From NCBI RefSeq assembly GCF_015666175.1, contig NZ_JADPIE010000006.1, positions 124,001-188,000 on the forward strand: a stretch of DNA of 64,000 nucleotides, read 5' to 3'. Shown piece by piece: positions 8,582 through 17,374 of the stretch (positions are counted from its first letter, which is position 1; each line of letters begins with the position of its first letter). The translations under genes and the position numbers were made by a program. The notes beneath the pieces were generated by a model, which was not told the origin of the DNA, did no database searches, and saw nothing but the letters and a program-made list of their open reading frames with translations. The stretch is from Halonatronomonas betaini. Its GTDB lineage: Bacteria > Bacillota > Halanaerobiia > Halanaerobiales > Halarsenatibacteraceae.

Positions 8582-10318
8582 CTATTTATTTAAATAATCA
8601 ATCAATTGATCAGAGTTCATTGTATTTATTATATCATCTTTTTCTAGCCAGCCTCTTCTGGCTACAGATACGCCTAATTCCATATCCTTTAATTCTCTGG
8701 TATGATGGGCGTCAGTATTAATAGAAATCTTTACATCAGCCTCTTTTGCCTTTTTCGCATAATGATCATCAAGATCCAATCTCGATGGTGAGGCATTTAT
8801 CTCTAAAGCAGTTCCAGTTCTGGCAGCTTCTTTAATAATCTTATCCATATCTACAGGGTAAGCCTCTCTTTTACCTAATAATCTGCCCCTGGGATGGGCA
8901 ATAATATCAACATTAGGGTTCTCCATTGCAGTTATAATTCTCTCATTAATTTCAGCCTCTGACTGGGTAAATCCACTATGAATTGAACCTATAACTAAAT
9001 CCAGTTTTTCAAGGACTTCATCAGAAAAATCAAGATTGTTATCACTTAATATATCTACCTCAATACCTGAGAGTATTTTAAAATCAGGATATTTCTTCTG
9101 TACCTCAGCTATCTCTTTAGCCTGTTCTTCTAAATCTTCAACAGTTAAACCACTTGCAATCCTTAAAGATTCAGAGTGATCAGTAACTGCTATATACTCG
9201 TAACCCTGAGCAATTGCAGCTTCAACCATCTCCTCAATTGTGCAGGCACCATCACTATATCTGGTATGAAGATGAAGTTCGCCTTTAATATCTGCTAGTT
9301 CAACAGATTCAGGTAGTTTATTTTCACTGGCTGCTTCAATCTCGCCTTTATCCTCCCTTAGCTCAGGAATAATATAAGATAGACCTAAAAACTCATATAA
9401 ATCAGCCTCTGTATTTATCCTGGTAACTTTCTCATCAGTTTCTCTATCAAAAAGACCATATTCATTGGAAATATAACCTGCTTCTTTGGCAATTCTCCTG
9501 ATTACCACATTATGCTCCTTAGAACCAGTAAAATGCTGTTGAGCAAATGGATAGCTTTCTTCTTCAAGCAATCTAAAATCAACTTTAATACCATTTTCTA
9601 ATTGCAAAGTTATTTTAGTATCACCAGCCAGTTCAATCTTTTCAGACTCAGGATAATTTTTAATAGTATCTTTTAATTCCTCTAACTTATCCTCTGCTGG
9701 AACAAAAATCATATCTATATCTTTAACAAGTTCTTTTCTCCTTCTTAAACTCCCGGCAAAACTCATCTGTTTCCATAACCCATCTGACTCTTTAAAGTAT
9801 TCTTCCAGTCTCTTAGCCAGTTTATCAGCTCGACCGATAGTCATTAAGCCCTGATAATTCTCATATTCCAGTAAAGCCTCTAATAAATTATTTTCTGTTT
9901 TAGGGCCAAATCCCTTTAAAGTCTGAACCTGATTTTCCTTTAATGCTAGCTTCAAATCGTCTATATTATTAATTTCCAGCTCATAATATAACTGATGAGC
10001 CCTTTTAGGGCCTAGTCCAGGAATATTTAATAATTCAGAAATTCCTGCTGGCAACTCCCTTTTTAATTCTTCTAACTGGCTGGAAGTTCCTGTCTCAAAG
10101 ATTTCAGTTATAATACCGGCAAGACCTTCGCCAACCCCTTTTATATCCTGTAATCTTCCATCTTTAACTATATCAATTAATTTCTCCGATTGTCCGGTAA
10201 TAGCTCTGGCAGCATTCTGATAAGCCCTTATTCTAAATGGATTATCACCTTTTATTTCCATTAAATCAGCAAGTTCATTCAACATTGCGGCAACTTCTTT
10301 TGCTGTTAAGTCTTCCAT
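8582..10318 (-). CDS. polX: DNA polymerase X family protein with C-terminal PHP domain
   Basis: Gap-filling repair polymerase, 578 residues. Seen: N-terminal helix-hairpin-helix segments (GVGEGLAGII, IPGLGPKRAHQLY), a polX nucleotidyltransferase palm (GSLRRRKELVKDIDMI, with the DID metal ligands) and a PHP phosphoesterase domain from about residue 345 (HLHTRYSDG, TDHSE, NTDAH). This two-domain form is the common bacterial type. ATG 10318 has AGGAGG 7 nt upstream. A strong hairpin (10361-10385) separates it from cvpA. Confidence 0.95.
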   Translation of the reverse strand: MEDLTAKEVAAMLNELADLMEIKGDNPFRIRAYQNAARAITGQSEKLIDIVKDGRLQDIKGVGEGLAGIITEIFETGTSSQLEELKRELPAGISELLNIPGLGPKRAHQLYYELEINNIDDLKLALKENQVQTLKGFGPKTENNLLEALLEYENYQGLMTIGRADKLAKRLEEYFKESDGLWKQMSFAGSLRRRKELVKDIDMIFVPAEDKLEELKDTIKNYPESEKIELAGDTKITLQLENGIKVDFRLLEEESYPFAQQHFTGSKEHNVVIRRIAKEAGYISNEYGLFDRETDEKVTRINTEADLYEFLGLSYIIPELREDKGEIEAASENKLPESVELADIKGELHLHTRYSDGACTIEEMVEAAIAQGYEYIAVTDHSESLRIASGLTVEDLEEQAKEIAEVQKKYPDFKILSGIEVDILSDNNLDFSDEVLEKLDLVIGSIHSGFTQSEAEINERIITAMENPNVDIIAHPRGRLLGKREAYPVDMDKIIKEAARTGTALEINASPSRLDLDDHYAKKAKEADVKISINTDAHHTRELKDMELGVSVARRGWLEKDDIINTMNSDQLIDYLNK

Positions 10319-10360
10319 ATCTAGCCTCCTAAGATTTAAGTAAATATATTATCACTGCAT

Positions 10361-10385
10361 AAGACGGCCAGTAACTGGCCGTCTT
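10361..10385 (-). other. Perfect hairpin between cvpA and polX
   Basis: Arms AAGACGGCCAG and CTGGCCGTCTT (11 bp, G/C rich) around a 3-nt loop, overlapping the cvpA stop codon. No U run follows on the minus strand, so it does not look like an intrinsic terminator. It may be an mRNA stability or processing element. Confidence 0.5.
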
Positions 10386-10872
10386 AATTTAAAATATCAT
10401 TGATTGCCTCTTGAAATATCGGGGTAAGATCAAGCAACCAGAGAGCTAAATATGAATTGTTAACCATTGATTCGACTTCAGGGATAGGTATCTGATTTAA
10501 AATAACAACAAGAAAATAAACTAAAGCAATCCCTTTAAGCCCGCCAAATAAAATTCCACCTGCTCGATCGGCTGCTTCTAAATATAATTTATCTAACAAT
10601 GCTTTAAATGATTCCCCTAATAAATGAATTACAACATTTAAAACAATAAAAATAATAGCAAAACTGATAAATTGCAAAACTGTCGGTGATAAATCTAAAA
10701 ATCGCTCAAGAAAAATAACAAAATCTAAATAAAAATAGACAGAGACATATACAGAGATCAGAAGCCCTAAAATAGTGGCAGTCTGCCTTACAAACCCTTT
10801 TTTATAACCGGTAATTAGAAAGAATAATAATACTATGCCGATAATTATATCAAGCAGAGATAAAGCAGGCAA
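10384..10872 (-). CDS. cvpA: CvpA family inner-membrane protein
   Basis: 162 residues with four hydrophobic segments (about 5-20, 28-50, 65-85 and 103-125), the layout of the CvpA/colicin V production family. Its molecular role is unsettled; in Firmicutes it regularly sits between zapA and polX/mutS2, as here. The start is TTG 10872, with GGAGG 11 nt upstream inside the zapA end; the two genes are 3 nt apart. Confidence 0.85.
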   Translation of the reverse strand: MPALSLLDIIIGIVLLFFLITGYKKGFVRQTATILGLLISVYVSVYFYLDFVIFLERFLDLSPTVLQFISFAIIFIVLNVVIHLLGESFKALLDKLYLEAADRAGGILFGGLKGIALVYFLVVILNQIPIPEVESMVNNSYLALWLLDLTPIFQEAINDILN

Positions 10873-10875
10873 TTA

Positions 10876-11217
10876 TCATTCAACCTCCTGTAATAGTTCC
10901 ATTAATTCATCGTTATCCTGTCTCAATCTGTTAAGTTCATCTTCCAACTCTTCTTTTTCTTGAGCCAGTCTATCCCGTTCCCTGATAACCTTATCCTTTT
11001 CCTGCTCAGCTTTATGCTTTAAATCTGCAAGATTAATTAAGGTTAAGGCATTCAACCTTCTTTTAGGAATATACGGATAGGCATTTTTAATGTCAGAGCC
11101 TATCCGATTTATTGTATCACTTAATTCATGAATATATCCCTGGGGTTGATCAGTAGTAACAGTATGAGACTCACCTAAAATATTAATTCTAAATTTATTT
11201 TTCTTATCTTGAGTCAT
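10876..11217 (-). CDS. zapA: Cell division protein ZapA
   Basis: 113 residues. Seen: an N-terminal beta/alpha domain with the family-like start NKFRINILGESHTV, then a long charged coiled coil from about residue 65. ZapA binds FtsZ and promotes Z-ring bundling in the cytoplasm (family knowledge). Located between pheT and cvpA as in other Firmicutes. The ATG is preceded by a GGGGG-type Shine-Dalgarno about 10 nt away. No convincing separate promoter in the 74-bp gap to pheT. Confidence 0.88.
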   Translation of the reverse strand: MTQDKKNKFRINILGESHTVTTDQPQGYIHELSDTINRIGSDIKNAYPYIPKRRLNALTLINLADLKHKAEQEKDKVIRERDRLAQEKEELEDELNRLRQDNDELMELLQEVE

Positions 11218-11291
11218 CTTTTTAATCCCCCAATTAACTATTAGTTAGATATAATATTCATTATAAATCTATAAATTCCTGCAAAAAAGGT

Positions 11292-13682
11292 TTAATTACC
11301 TCTAATTTCTACATTAAATCTGGATTTTAACTCTTTAATAACTTTTTCAATCTCTTCAGTTACTTCCTCTTCTTTAATTGTTTTATCCTTATCCAGATAA
11401 GTCAGCTTTAATGCCAGCGACTTTTTACCTTCAGGTATCTGACTGCCTTTATAATAATCAAATAACTCAACCTTTTCCAGAATCCTGCCAGAAATATCTT
11501 TAATAGATTCAATAATAGCTCCGGCAGTAACTTCTTCTGAAACTATTAAAGCCAGATCCCTCTCAGTTGATGGATATCTGGAGATCTCTCCATGCCGTAT
11601 TGAATCTCTGCCAGTCAGAGCAAATAAATTATCTAGATTTATTTCAACAATTGCAGTTCTTTCTGGTAAATCTTCATCTTCCTGTATATCTGGATGAATT
11701 TCCCCGATCATACCACAATCTTTTCCATTTATTAGAATGTTTGCTGCTCTACCTGGATGAAATATTTCATAGGCTGCTTTCTCAAATTTATAATTATCTA
11801 TTTTATAATAATCAAATAGATTTTCAAGTATTCCCTTCAGATAAAAGAAATCCGGGGCGTCTAAATCCCAGCTATCAACACTGGCGCCCATACTGGCCAT
11901 CGCCAGCATATTTTTCTCACCAGGTTTCTGATTGCCTCTATCAAAAAACACCCGACCAATTTCATATACAGCCATATTTTTTATCTGTTTTCTTGAATTA
12001 TTTGCTAAAACATTAATTAAACCTGGTAATAGAGTTGTTCTTAAATCAGCAAAAGCTTCACTGAGAGGATTTTTTAGCCTCAGTTCTATTGCTTTATCTT
12101 CAGGAAGTAATTTTAAATATTTACTCTTACTCTCCCATAGACTGAAAGTCTTTGCTTCATCAAGTCCCTGACCCTGAAGCAGTTTCATTAAAGTAAGCTC
12201 TTTCTTCTGATTTTCATTTCTGCCTCCAGACCCTTTACTGGCCGGTCTTGTATATGGGATATTATTATACCCATAAACCCTGGCAACTTCTTCAATTAAA
12301 TCTGCCTGATATTCAACATCAGTTCTAAAGGATGGCACATCTACTTTTAATTTATCAGTTTCTATCTCAACAGAAAAGCCCAGAGCTTCAAGCATATCTC
12401 TGATCTCTTCTTTTTCAATATCAATACCTAAATGATTATTAACTTTATCAGGTCTTAAAGATAAAATTAATTCAGCTTCTGGAGACGGATATTCATCATT
12501 AAGATTGCCAACCACTTCAGCACCTGCATATTTAACAAAAAGATTTGCAGCCCGTCTGGAGACCTCAGCGATAGCCTTAATATCAATCTTTCTTTCAAAT
12601 CTATGAGAGGATTCACTGGGCAGGGCAAATTTCCGAGCTGTTGTCCTGATATTAACAGGATCAAAGCAAGCCGCCTCAAGCAAAATATTTTCTGTCTCAC
12701 TGGAAACCTCTGTCTCTTCTCCTCCCATTACACCAGCAAGGCCTATAGCCTTATTTTCATCTGCTATCACCAGAACATCTTCATCTAATTCACGTCTCTG
12801 CCCATCAAGAGTTACTAAATCTTCACCTTGTCTGGCTCTCCGAATAATAATCTTATCTCCAGAAACCTTATCATAATCAAAAGCATGAAGAGGTTGATTA
12901 TATTCAAGCATTACAAAATTAGTTATATCAACCACATTATTAATCGGCCTGATTCCAGAAGCTTTTAAATATCTTTGCATCCAGATTGGAGAGGGACCTA
13001 TTTCAATTCCTTTTATAAGTCTTGCTGTATATCTGCTGCAGAGATTTTCATCTTCTATATCTATTTTAACAGGTAAGTCTTCTTCCGATTCAAGATTAGT
13101 ATCTGGATAATTAATTTCTAAATTTTCATCTGCCAGAGCAGAAAGTTCTCTAGCTACACCTAGCATTCCAAGACATCTAGAATAATTAGGTGTTAAATCT
13201 AATTTATAAACAAAATCATTTAACATATACTCATCGATAAACTTTGCACCAACACTAAAGTCATCAGGCAGCTCCATAATTCCTGGCTGTCTCTCTTCTG
13301 CAAGTTTAAGCTCATCTGCCGAACAGATCATCCCATTGGATTGAACCCCTCTTAATTTAGCTTCACCAATTTTCATTCCATCTGGTAAGATAGTACCAGG
13401 TAACGCAACTGGAACCTTTAGATCTTTCCTGACATTATCTGCCCCGCAAACAATCTGATAAACCTCATCTTCTCCACAATCAACCTGACAGACATGTAAT
13501 TTATCTGCATTTTCATGCTCCTTTACATCAAGAACCTTACCAACAATTATATCTTCAAGGCCTGAACCTAAAAATTCCAATTTCTCAACTTCCAGTCCAG
13601 CCATAGTTAATTTTTTCTCCAGCTCATATGGTGTATAAGGTAGATCTATATATGAATTTAACCAGTTATGTGATATCTGCAT
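11292..13682 (-). CDS. pheT: Phenylalanine--tRNA ligase beta subunit
   Basis: 796 residues, the usual bacterial length. Seen in order: N-terminal tRNA-binding EMAP-like domain (about 40-150, IVGKVLDVKEHENADKLHVC), B3/B4 editing domain, B5 domain, catalytic-like core and a C-terminal FDX anticodon-binding domain (ISRYPSTERDLALIVSE). Forms the alpha2-beta2 enzyme with PheS. It starts 23 nt after pheS and is controlled by the same Phe T-box. Confidence 0.97.
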   Translation of the reverse strand: MQISHNWLNSYIDLPYTPYELEKKLTMAGLEVEKLEFLGSGLEDIIVGKVLDVKEHENADKLHVCQVDCGEDEVYQIVCGADNVRKDLKVPVALPGTILPDGMKIGEAKLRGVQSNGMICSADELKLAEERQPGIMELPDDFSVGAKFIDEYMLNDFVYKLDLTPNYSRCLGMLGVARELSALADENLEINYPDTNLESEEDLPVKIDIEDENLCSRYTARLIKGIEIGPSPIWMQRYLKASGIRPINNVVDITNFVMLEYNQPLHAFDYDKVSGDKIIIRRARQGEDLVTLDGQRRELDEDVLVIADENKAIGLAGVMGGEETEVSSETENILLEAACFDPVNIRTTARKFALPSESSHRFERKIDIKAIAEVSRRAANLFVKYAGAEVVGNLNDEYPSPEAELILSLRPDKVNNHLGIDIEKEEIRDMLEALGFSVEIETDKLKVDVPSFRTDVEYQADLIEEVARVYGYNNIPYTRPASKGSGGRNENQKKELTLMKLLQGQGLDEAKTFSLWESKSKYLKLLPEDKAIELRLKNPLSEAFADLRTTLLPGLINVLANNSRKQIKNMAVYEIGRVFFDRGNQKPGEKNMLAMASMGASVDSWDLDAPDFFYLKGILENLFDYYKIDNYKFEKAAYEIFHPGRAANILINGKDCGMIGEIHPDIQEDEDLPERTAIVEINLDNLFALTGRDSIRHGEISRYPSTERDLALIVSEEVTAGAIIESIKDISGRILEKVELFDYYKGSQIPEGKKSLALKLTYLDKDKTIKEEEVTEEIEKVIKELKSRFNVEIRGN

Positions 13683-13705
13683 AATTTATGCTCCTCTCTG
13701 CCAGT

Positions 13706-14731
13706 TTAAAATTGTTTTAAGAAACGACGATCATTTTCAAATAATAATCTAATATCATTAATCCCATATTTTAATAAAGTAATTCGATCAATTCCCATTC
13801 CAAAAGCAAAACCACTATATTTTTCAGGATCGATACCTGACATTCTTAAGACATTTGGATGGACCATTCCAGAACCCATGATTTCAAGCCAGCCAGTCCT
13901 TGAACAGAGACTGCATCCATCTCCCTGACAGACTATACAGGAAACATCAACCTCTGCACTGGGTTCAGTAAATGGGAAATAACTGGGGCGAAACCTAACT
14001 TCCTGGTCCTTGCCATAAATCTCCTCAACCATTGCCCTTATCGTACCCTTTAAATCACCAAAGGTTATGTTCTCATCAATCACTAAACCCTCCAATTGAT
14101 GAAACACAGGGGAATGCGAGGCATCTAATTCATCAGCTCGATAGACCCTGCCTGGTGCAATAATTCTAATAGGCGGTTCTGTATTTTCCATCGTTCTTAC
14201 CTGGACCGGAGATGTATGGGTCCTTAATAAAAAGCTATCATTGAAATATAGAGTATCCTGTAAATCTCGTGCTGGATGATTTTCAGGAATATTTAAAGCT
14301 TCAAAATTATGATATTCATCTTCTAGTTCAGGTCCTTCTGCAATTTCAAAGCCTAATCCAATAAAAATATCTTCTAACTCTTCAGTTACAACAGAAAGAG
14401 GATGTCTGGCTCCCTGGTTGATAGTTTTTCCAGGTAGAGTTACATCAATAGTCTCTTCTGCTAATTTTTTAGCTTTAGCTTCAGCCTCGAATTTTTCTTT
14501 CTTTTCATTCAATTCTGCTTCAATTTTTTGTTTTAAAATATTAGCTTCTTTCCCTAAAACTGGACGTTTTTCCGCAGGGATACTCCCCATCTTATTAAAT
14601 AATTTTTGAACTTCTCCCTTTTTCCCCAGATATTTAATTCTTAAATCTTCTAATGCATCTAAATCATTAGCCTGGGAATATTCTTTCTTAAATTCATCTA
14701 AAATTTCACTTACAGTTTCTTTTACATCCAT
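13706..14731 (-). CDS. pheS: Phenylalanine--tRNA ligase alpha subunit
   Basis: 341 residues. Seen: an N-terminal coiled-coil arm that binds tRNA (about 1-90), then the class II catalytic domain with THTSPVQVRTM (motif 2 region), CSLCSRTGWLEIMGSGMV and the C-terminal GFAFGMGIDRITLLKYG (motif 3). First gene after the T-box leader. ATG 14731 is preceded by GGAGGTGG at ideal spacing. Confidence 0.97.
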   Translation of the reverse strand: MDVKETVSEILDEFKKEYSQANDLDALEDLRIKYLGKKGEVQKLFNKMGSIPAEKRPVLGKEANILKQKIEAELNEKKEKFEAEAKAKKLAEETIDVTLPGKTINQGARHPLSVVTEELEDIFIGLGFEIAEGPELEDEYHNFEALNIPENHPARDLQDTLYFNDSFLLRTHTSPVQVRTMENTEPPIRIIAPGRVYRADELDASHSPVFHQLEGLVIDENITFGDLKGTIRAMVEEIYGKDQEVRFRPSYFPFTEPSAEVDVSCIVCQGDGCSLCSRTGWLEIMGSGMVHPNVLRMSGIDPEKYSGFAFGMGIDRITLLKYGINDIRLLFENDRRFLKQF

Positions 14732-14769
14732 TTATCTCCACCTCCGATTATATTTAAAGCCTATTCCAT

Positions 14770-15030
14770 AAAAAAAAGCCCCTGATAAAGGGACGAAGGT
14801 TCGCGGTACCACCCTAATTATCTGTTAAATTATAACAGACCTCTCAGTTGATTTCTAACAGGTTTACTCCTGAGAAAACCTACTTAACATTCAGCCTCCA
14901 GCTCCAGAGTGAATTTAGACGAATATTTTTAAACTGCTCCCAGTCTAAGACAGTTATTCCCTATAAAAAATATTTTCGCCTACTTTCTCCTTCTCTGCTT
15001 TTAAATATTTATTTTTAAATTAACTCATTT
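14770..15030 (-). ncRNA. T-box leader of pheST (Phe)
   Basis: The minus strand between the promoter at 15036-15064 and pheS contains the T-box sequence AGGGTGGTACCGCG (14815-14802), followed by a terminator hairpin (GTCCCTTTATCAGGGGC) and a run of eight U. T-box leaders read uncharged tRNA: binding lets the antiterminator form. The gene downstream implies Phe; a UUC in AUAUUCGUC (near 14920) is a candidate specifier, not proven by folding. Confidence 0.9.
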
Positions 15031-15035
15031 ATTAA

Positions 15036-15064
15036 ATTATATCATAAGAAATTTTGATTGACAA
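15036..15064 (-). promoter_or_regulatory. pheST promoter
   Basis: TTGTCA (15064-15059), 17 bp, perfect TATAAT (15041-15036). It lies only 23 bp from the stop codon of the upstream methyltransferase gene. Confidence 0.75.
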
Positions 15065-15086
15065 CAAAGACCTATTAGTTAGCAGA

Positions 15087-15890
15087 TTAAAAGCTTCTAA
15101 CCATTTCAAAAATCAATATAGTTCCTGCCATTGCAGCATTTAATGACTCAATATTTCCTTTTATAGGAATAGAAATACTCTCATGCTCCAATTCATAAAT
15201 TTCATTAGAAAGACCTCTGGCTTCGTTGCCGATTGTTAAAATATCATTCTCCTTAAAAACAAAATCATAATATGGTTTGGCTGCACCTGGCTCAGCAAAG
15301 ATCATTCTTCTTTTAGAATTAATAAATTTCTTGTTTAAATCTTTTATATCAACATTTTTGATTAATTCTAAATCAAATATCCCCCCCATTGAAGCCCTGA
15401 TAACTTTAGGATTATAAATATCAACAGTACCTTTTAAAGCAATAATACCGGCAAAACCAGCTGCTGAAGCCGACCTGATTAAAGTTCCAGCATTCCCGGG
15501 GTCCTGTAGACCAGCCAGTAATAATATTGGCCCCTCTAAATCTATTAAATTATCTAAACTACAGGTTTTCATCTCAGCAACTGCCAGAATACCCTGGCTA
15601 TTTACAGTCTCTGAAATCTCAGCAAAAAGTTCTGCTTCTAGTAGATATTTATCTGCCCTTTCATCAAATAAATCAATAATTCTTTCAATATTCTCCTGTT
15701 TATGTACTTCTTCTGAAATATAAACTTCTTTTATATTTCCAGACATATTTATTGCTGCTTCAATAATCTGAATTCCTTCTAAAATAAACTCCTGAAACTC
15801 ATCCCTATATTTTTTCCTCTTCAACTTTCTAACCCTTTTGATATTCTGATTTTGATTACTGCTTAGCTCTATAAAAGAATTATCAATCAT
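15087..15890 (-). CDS. TrmH/SpoU family RNA 2'-O-methyltransferase
   Basis: 267 residues. Seen: an N-terminal substrate-binding L30e-like domain (KRVRKLKRKKYRDEFQEFILEG) and the SPOUT knot with its three motifs: NAGTLIRSASAAGF, IGNEARGLS and IPIKGNIESLNAA. Methylates a ribose in rRNA or tRNA using SAM; the exact target cannot be told from sequence. A gene of this type commonly lies between rplT and pheS in Firmicutes (YsgA position in Bacillus), as here. ATG 15890 follows AGAGGTG. It may be read through the weak terminator after rplT. Confidence 0.92.
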   Translation of the reverse strand: MIDNSFIELSSNQNQNIKRVRKLKRKKYRDEFQEFILEGIQIIEAAINMSGNIKEVYISEEVHKQENIERIIDLFDERADKYLLEAELFAEISETVNSQGILAVAEMKTCSLDNLIDLEGPILLLAGLQDPGNAGTLIRSASAAGFAGIIALKGTVDIYNPKVIRASMGGIFDLELIKNVDIKDLNKKFINSKRRMIFAEPGAAKPYYDFVFKENDILTIGNEARGLSNEIYELEHESISIPIKGNIESLNAAMAGTILIFEMVRSF

Positions 15891-15925
15891 TTTTATACAC
15901 CTCTATTCTAATCAAAAGATAAATA

Positions 15926-15952
15926 AAGGCCTGGAGAAAGCCCCCAGACCTT
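15926..15952 (-). terminator. Probable terminator after rplT
   Basis: Stem AAGGTCTGG/CCAGGCCTT (one G-U pair) with a 9-nt loop, followed on the minus strand by TTTATTTAT. The U tract is interrupted, so readthrough into the methyltransferase gene is likely. Confidence 0.55.
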
Positions 15953-15966
15953 AAATATAATATAAT

Positions 15967-16326
15967 TTATCCTGCTAGTTGTTCCTGAGCCAGTTCAACT
16001 AACTCAGCAAAACCATCCTTATCATTAACTGCCATATCAGCAAGGATCTTACGATCAATCTCTACATTGGCCTGCTTAAGACCATTTATGAAACGACTAT
16101 ATGAGAGACCATTCTGTCTTGCTGCTGCATTAATTCTAGTAATCCAGAGACGGCGAAACTCTCTTTTCTTTCTTCTTCTATCTCTATATGCATAATCAAG
16201 AGATTTCATTACAGCTTCATTTGCAGGACGGAAAAGTCTGCTCCTTGAGCCAAAGAATCCCTTGGCATTTTTTAAGACTTTCTTTCTTCTTTTTCTAGCT
16301 TTATTTCCTCTTTTTACTCGTGGCAT
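15967..16326 (-). CDS. rplT: 50S ribosomal protein L20
   Basis: 119 residues, canonical length and sequence ([18 protein letters not shown] at the start). Binds 23S rRNA early in 50S assembly. In low-GC Gram-positives L20 also represses its own infC-rpmI-rplT operon through the leader RNA, and a matching leader is seen here at 17134-17328. Last gene of the operon. Confidence 0.98.
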   Translation of the reverse strand: MPRVKRGNKARKRRKKVLKNAKGFFGSRSRLFRPANEAVMKSLDYAYRDRRRKKREFRRLWITRINAAARQNGLSYSRFINGLKQANVEIDRKILADMAVNDKDGFAELVELAQEQLAG

Positions 16327-16377
16327 CTATCATTCACTCCTTTCCATCTGAACAGTTGTTATTATATGCTATAAAAT

Positions 16378-16575
16378 TTATTCATAGGGTAATAAATGCT
16401 TATACTTTTTTGCATGTGTATCGTTAACAAGAGTATCTTTACTTAAATTTCTTTTTCTTTTAGCCTTCTTTTTTGTCTGCAAATGACTATTAAAGGCTTT
16501 CTTTCTCTTTAATTTACCTTTACCAGTCTTCTTAACTCTTTTTTTGATTCCTTTATGAGTTTTCATTTTAGGCAT
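16378..16575 (-). CDS. rpmI: 50S ribosomal protein L35
   Basis: 65 residues, very basic, canonical [18 protein letters not shown] start. Large-subunit protein. Sits between infC (28 nt upstream) and rplT (51 nt downstream), the universal order. Confidence 0.98.
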   Translation of the reverse strand: MPKMKTHKGIKKRVKKTGKGKLKRKKAFNSHLQTKKKAKRKRNLSKDTLVNDTHAKKYKHLLPYE

Positions 16576-16603
16576 AATTAAGACCTCCTAATCTATATAA
16601 TAA

Positions 16604-17119
16604 TTACTTATCACTATCTGGTGTTATAAACATCATCATATTGCGGCCTTCCATATTAGGGCCACTTTCAACAGAACCTAAATCTTCGGTTCCTTCTATT
16701 AGTCTCTCCATTAATTCATGACCGATTTCTTGATGCATCATTTCCCGGCCTCTAAATTTAAGTCTAACTTTAACTTTATCTTTATTCTTTAAAAATCTTC
16801 TGGCCTGCTTTAACTTAACATCAAAATCATGGTCATCAATTTTAACACCCATCTGAACCTCTTTTACGTTCATTACATTTTGATTCTTCTTAGCTTCCTT
16901 TTCCTTTTTAGCCTGTTCATACTTATATTTTCCATAATCCATAATACGACAGACTGGAGGATTAGCCTGAGGTGCAACCTCAACTAAATCCATACCTTTT
17001 TCTTCTGCTGCTCTCATAGCCTCATCAATGGATTTAATTCCTATCTGCTCACCCTCTTGATCAATCAACCTAACCTCTCGGGCTCTAATCTGCTGGTTAA
17101 CCCGTAAATCTTCTACGAT
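16604..17119 (-). CDS. infC: Translation initiation factor IF-3, probable AUC start
   Basis: Binds the 30S subunit and checks start codon pairing. About 171 residues with the usual two domains joined by a basic linker (VNQQIRAREVRLIDQEG, then YGKYKYEQAKKEKEAKK). Start choice: AGGAGG at 17133-17128 contains the first G of the only in-frame GTG (17128), so GTG has no spacing and cannot pair properly. The in-frame ATC at 17119 lies 8 nt after the Shine-Dalgarno. E. coli infC uses AUU and is autoregulated because IF3 rejects such starts; the same is inferred here. If the GTG were used, the protein would be 174 residues. Confidence 0.93.
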   Translation of the reverse strand: MVEDLRVNQQIRAREVRLIDQEGEQIGIKSIDEAMRAAEEKGMDLVEVAPQANPPVCRIMDYGKYKYEQAKKEKEAKKNQNVMNVKEVQMGVKIDDHDFDVKLKQARRFLKNKDKVKVRLKFRGREMMHQEIGHELMERLIEGTEDLGSVESGPNMEGRNMMMFITPDSDK

Positions 17120-17133
17120 TTTATCCACCTCCT

Positions 17134-17328
17134 AATATATTTGAAAACAAAAAGCGGGGATCCATTCCTGGACCGCCCGCAAATAAACAAAATTAAGACT
17201 ACATAATTATCCCTGAGAGAATAGTCTAATCCCAGAGCAGAACCGATTAATTGGTTCTGAATCAGTAGTTATTAACCAGTAATCCTATTACTGGTGAGAA
17301 GCAGGCGCTCCTACTTTATTGTCACTAA
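17134..17328 (-). ncRNA. L20-type leader of the infC-rpmI-rplT operon
   Basis: A long structured leader ends in a terminator: GCGGGCGGTCCAGG... pairs back at 17154-17180, followed by a U-rich stretch. Upstream hairpins include CCAGTAAT/ATTACTGG and AGAACCAATTAATCGGTTCT. Position, terminator and operon match the L20 autoregulatory leader of low-GC Gram-positives. Folding was done by eye only. Confidence 0.7.
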
Positions 17329-17333
17329 AATAT

Positions 17334-17362
17334 AGTATACCAGAGAAAATAACCTAAGTCAA
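17334..17362 (-). promoter_or_regulatory. infC operon promoter
   Basis: TTGACT (17362-17357), 17 bp, TATACT (17339-17334), starting 13 bp after the thrS stop codon. Confidence 0.75.
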
Positions 17363-17374
17363 CAAAAAATCTGA

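Noticed and set aside
10361-10385. Intrinsic terminator for cvpA
   Set aside because: No run of U follows the stem in the direction of transcription.
11567-12171. Plus-strand frames of 149 and 79 residues opposite pheT
   Set aside because: They are antisense to conserved PheT domains and have no recognisable protein features.
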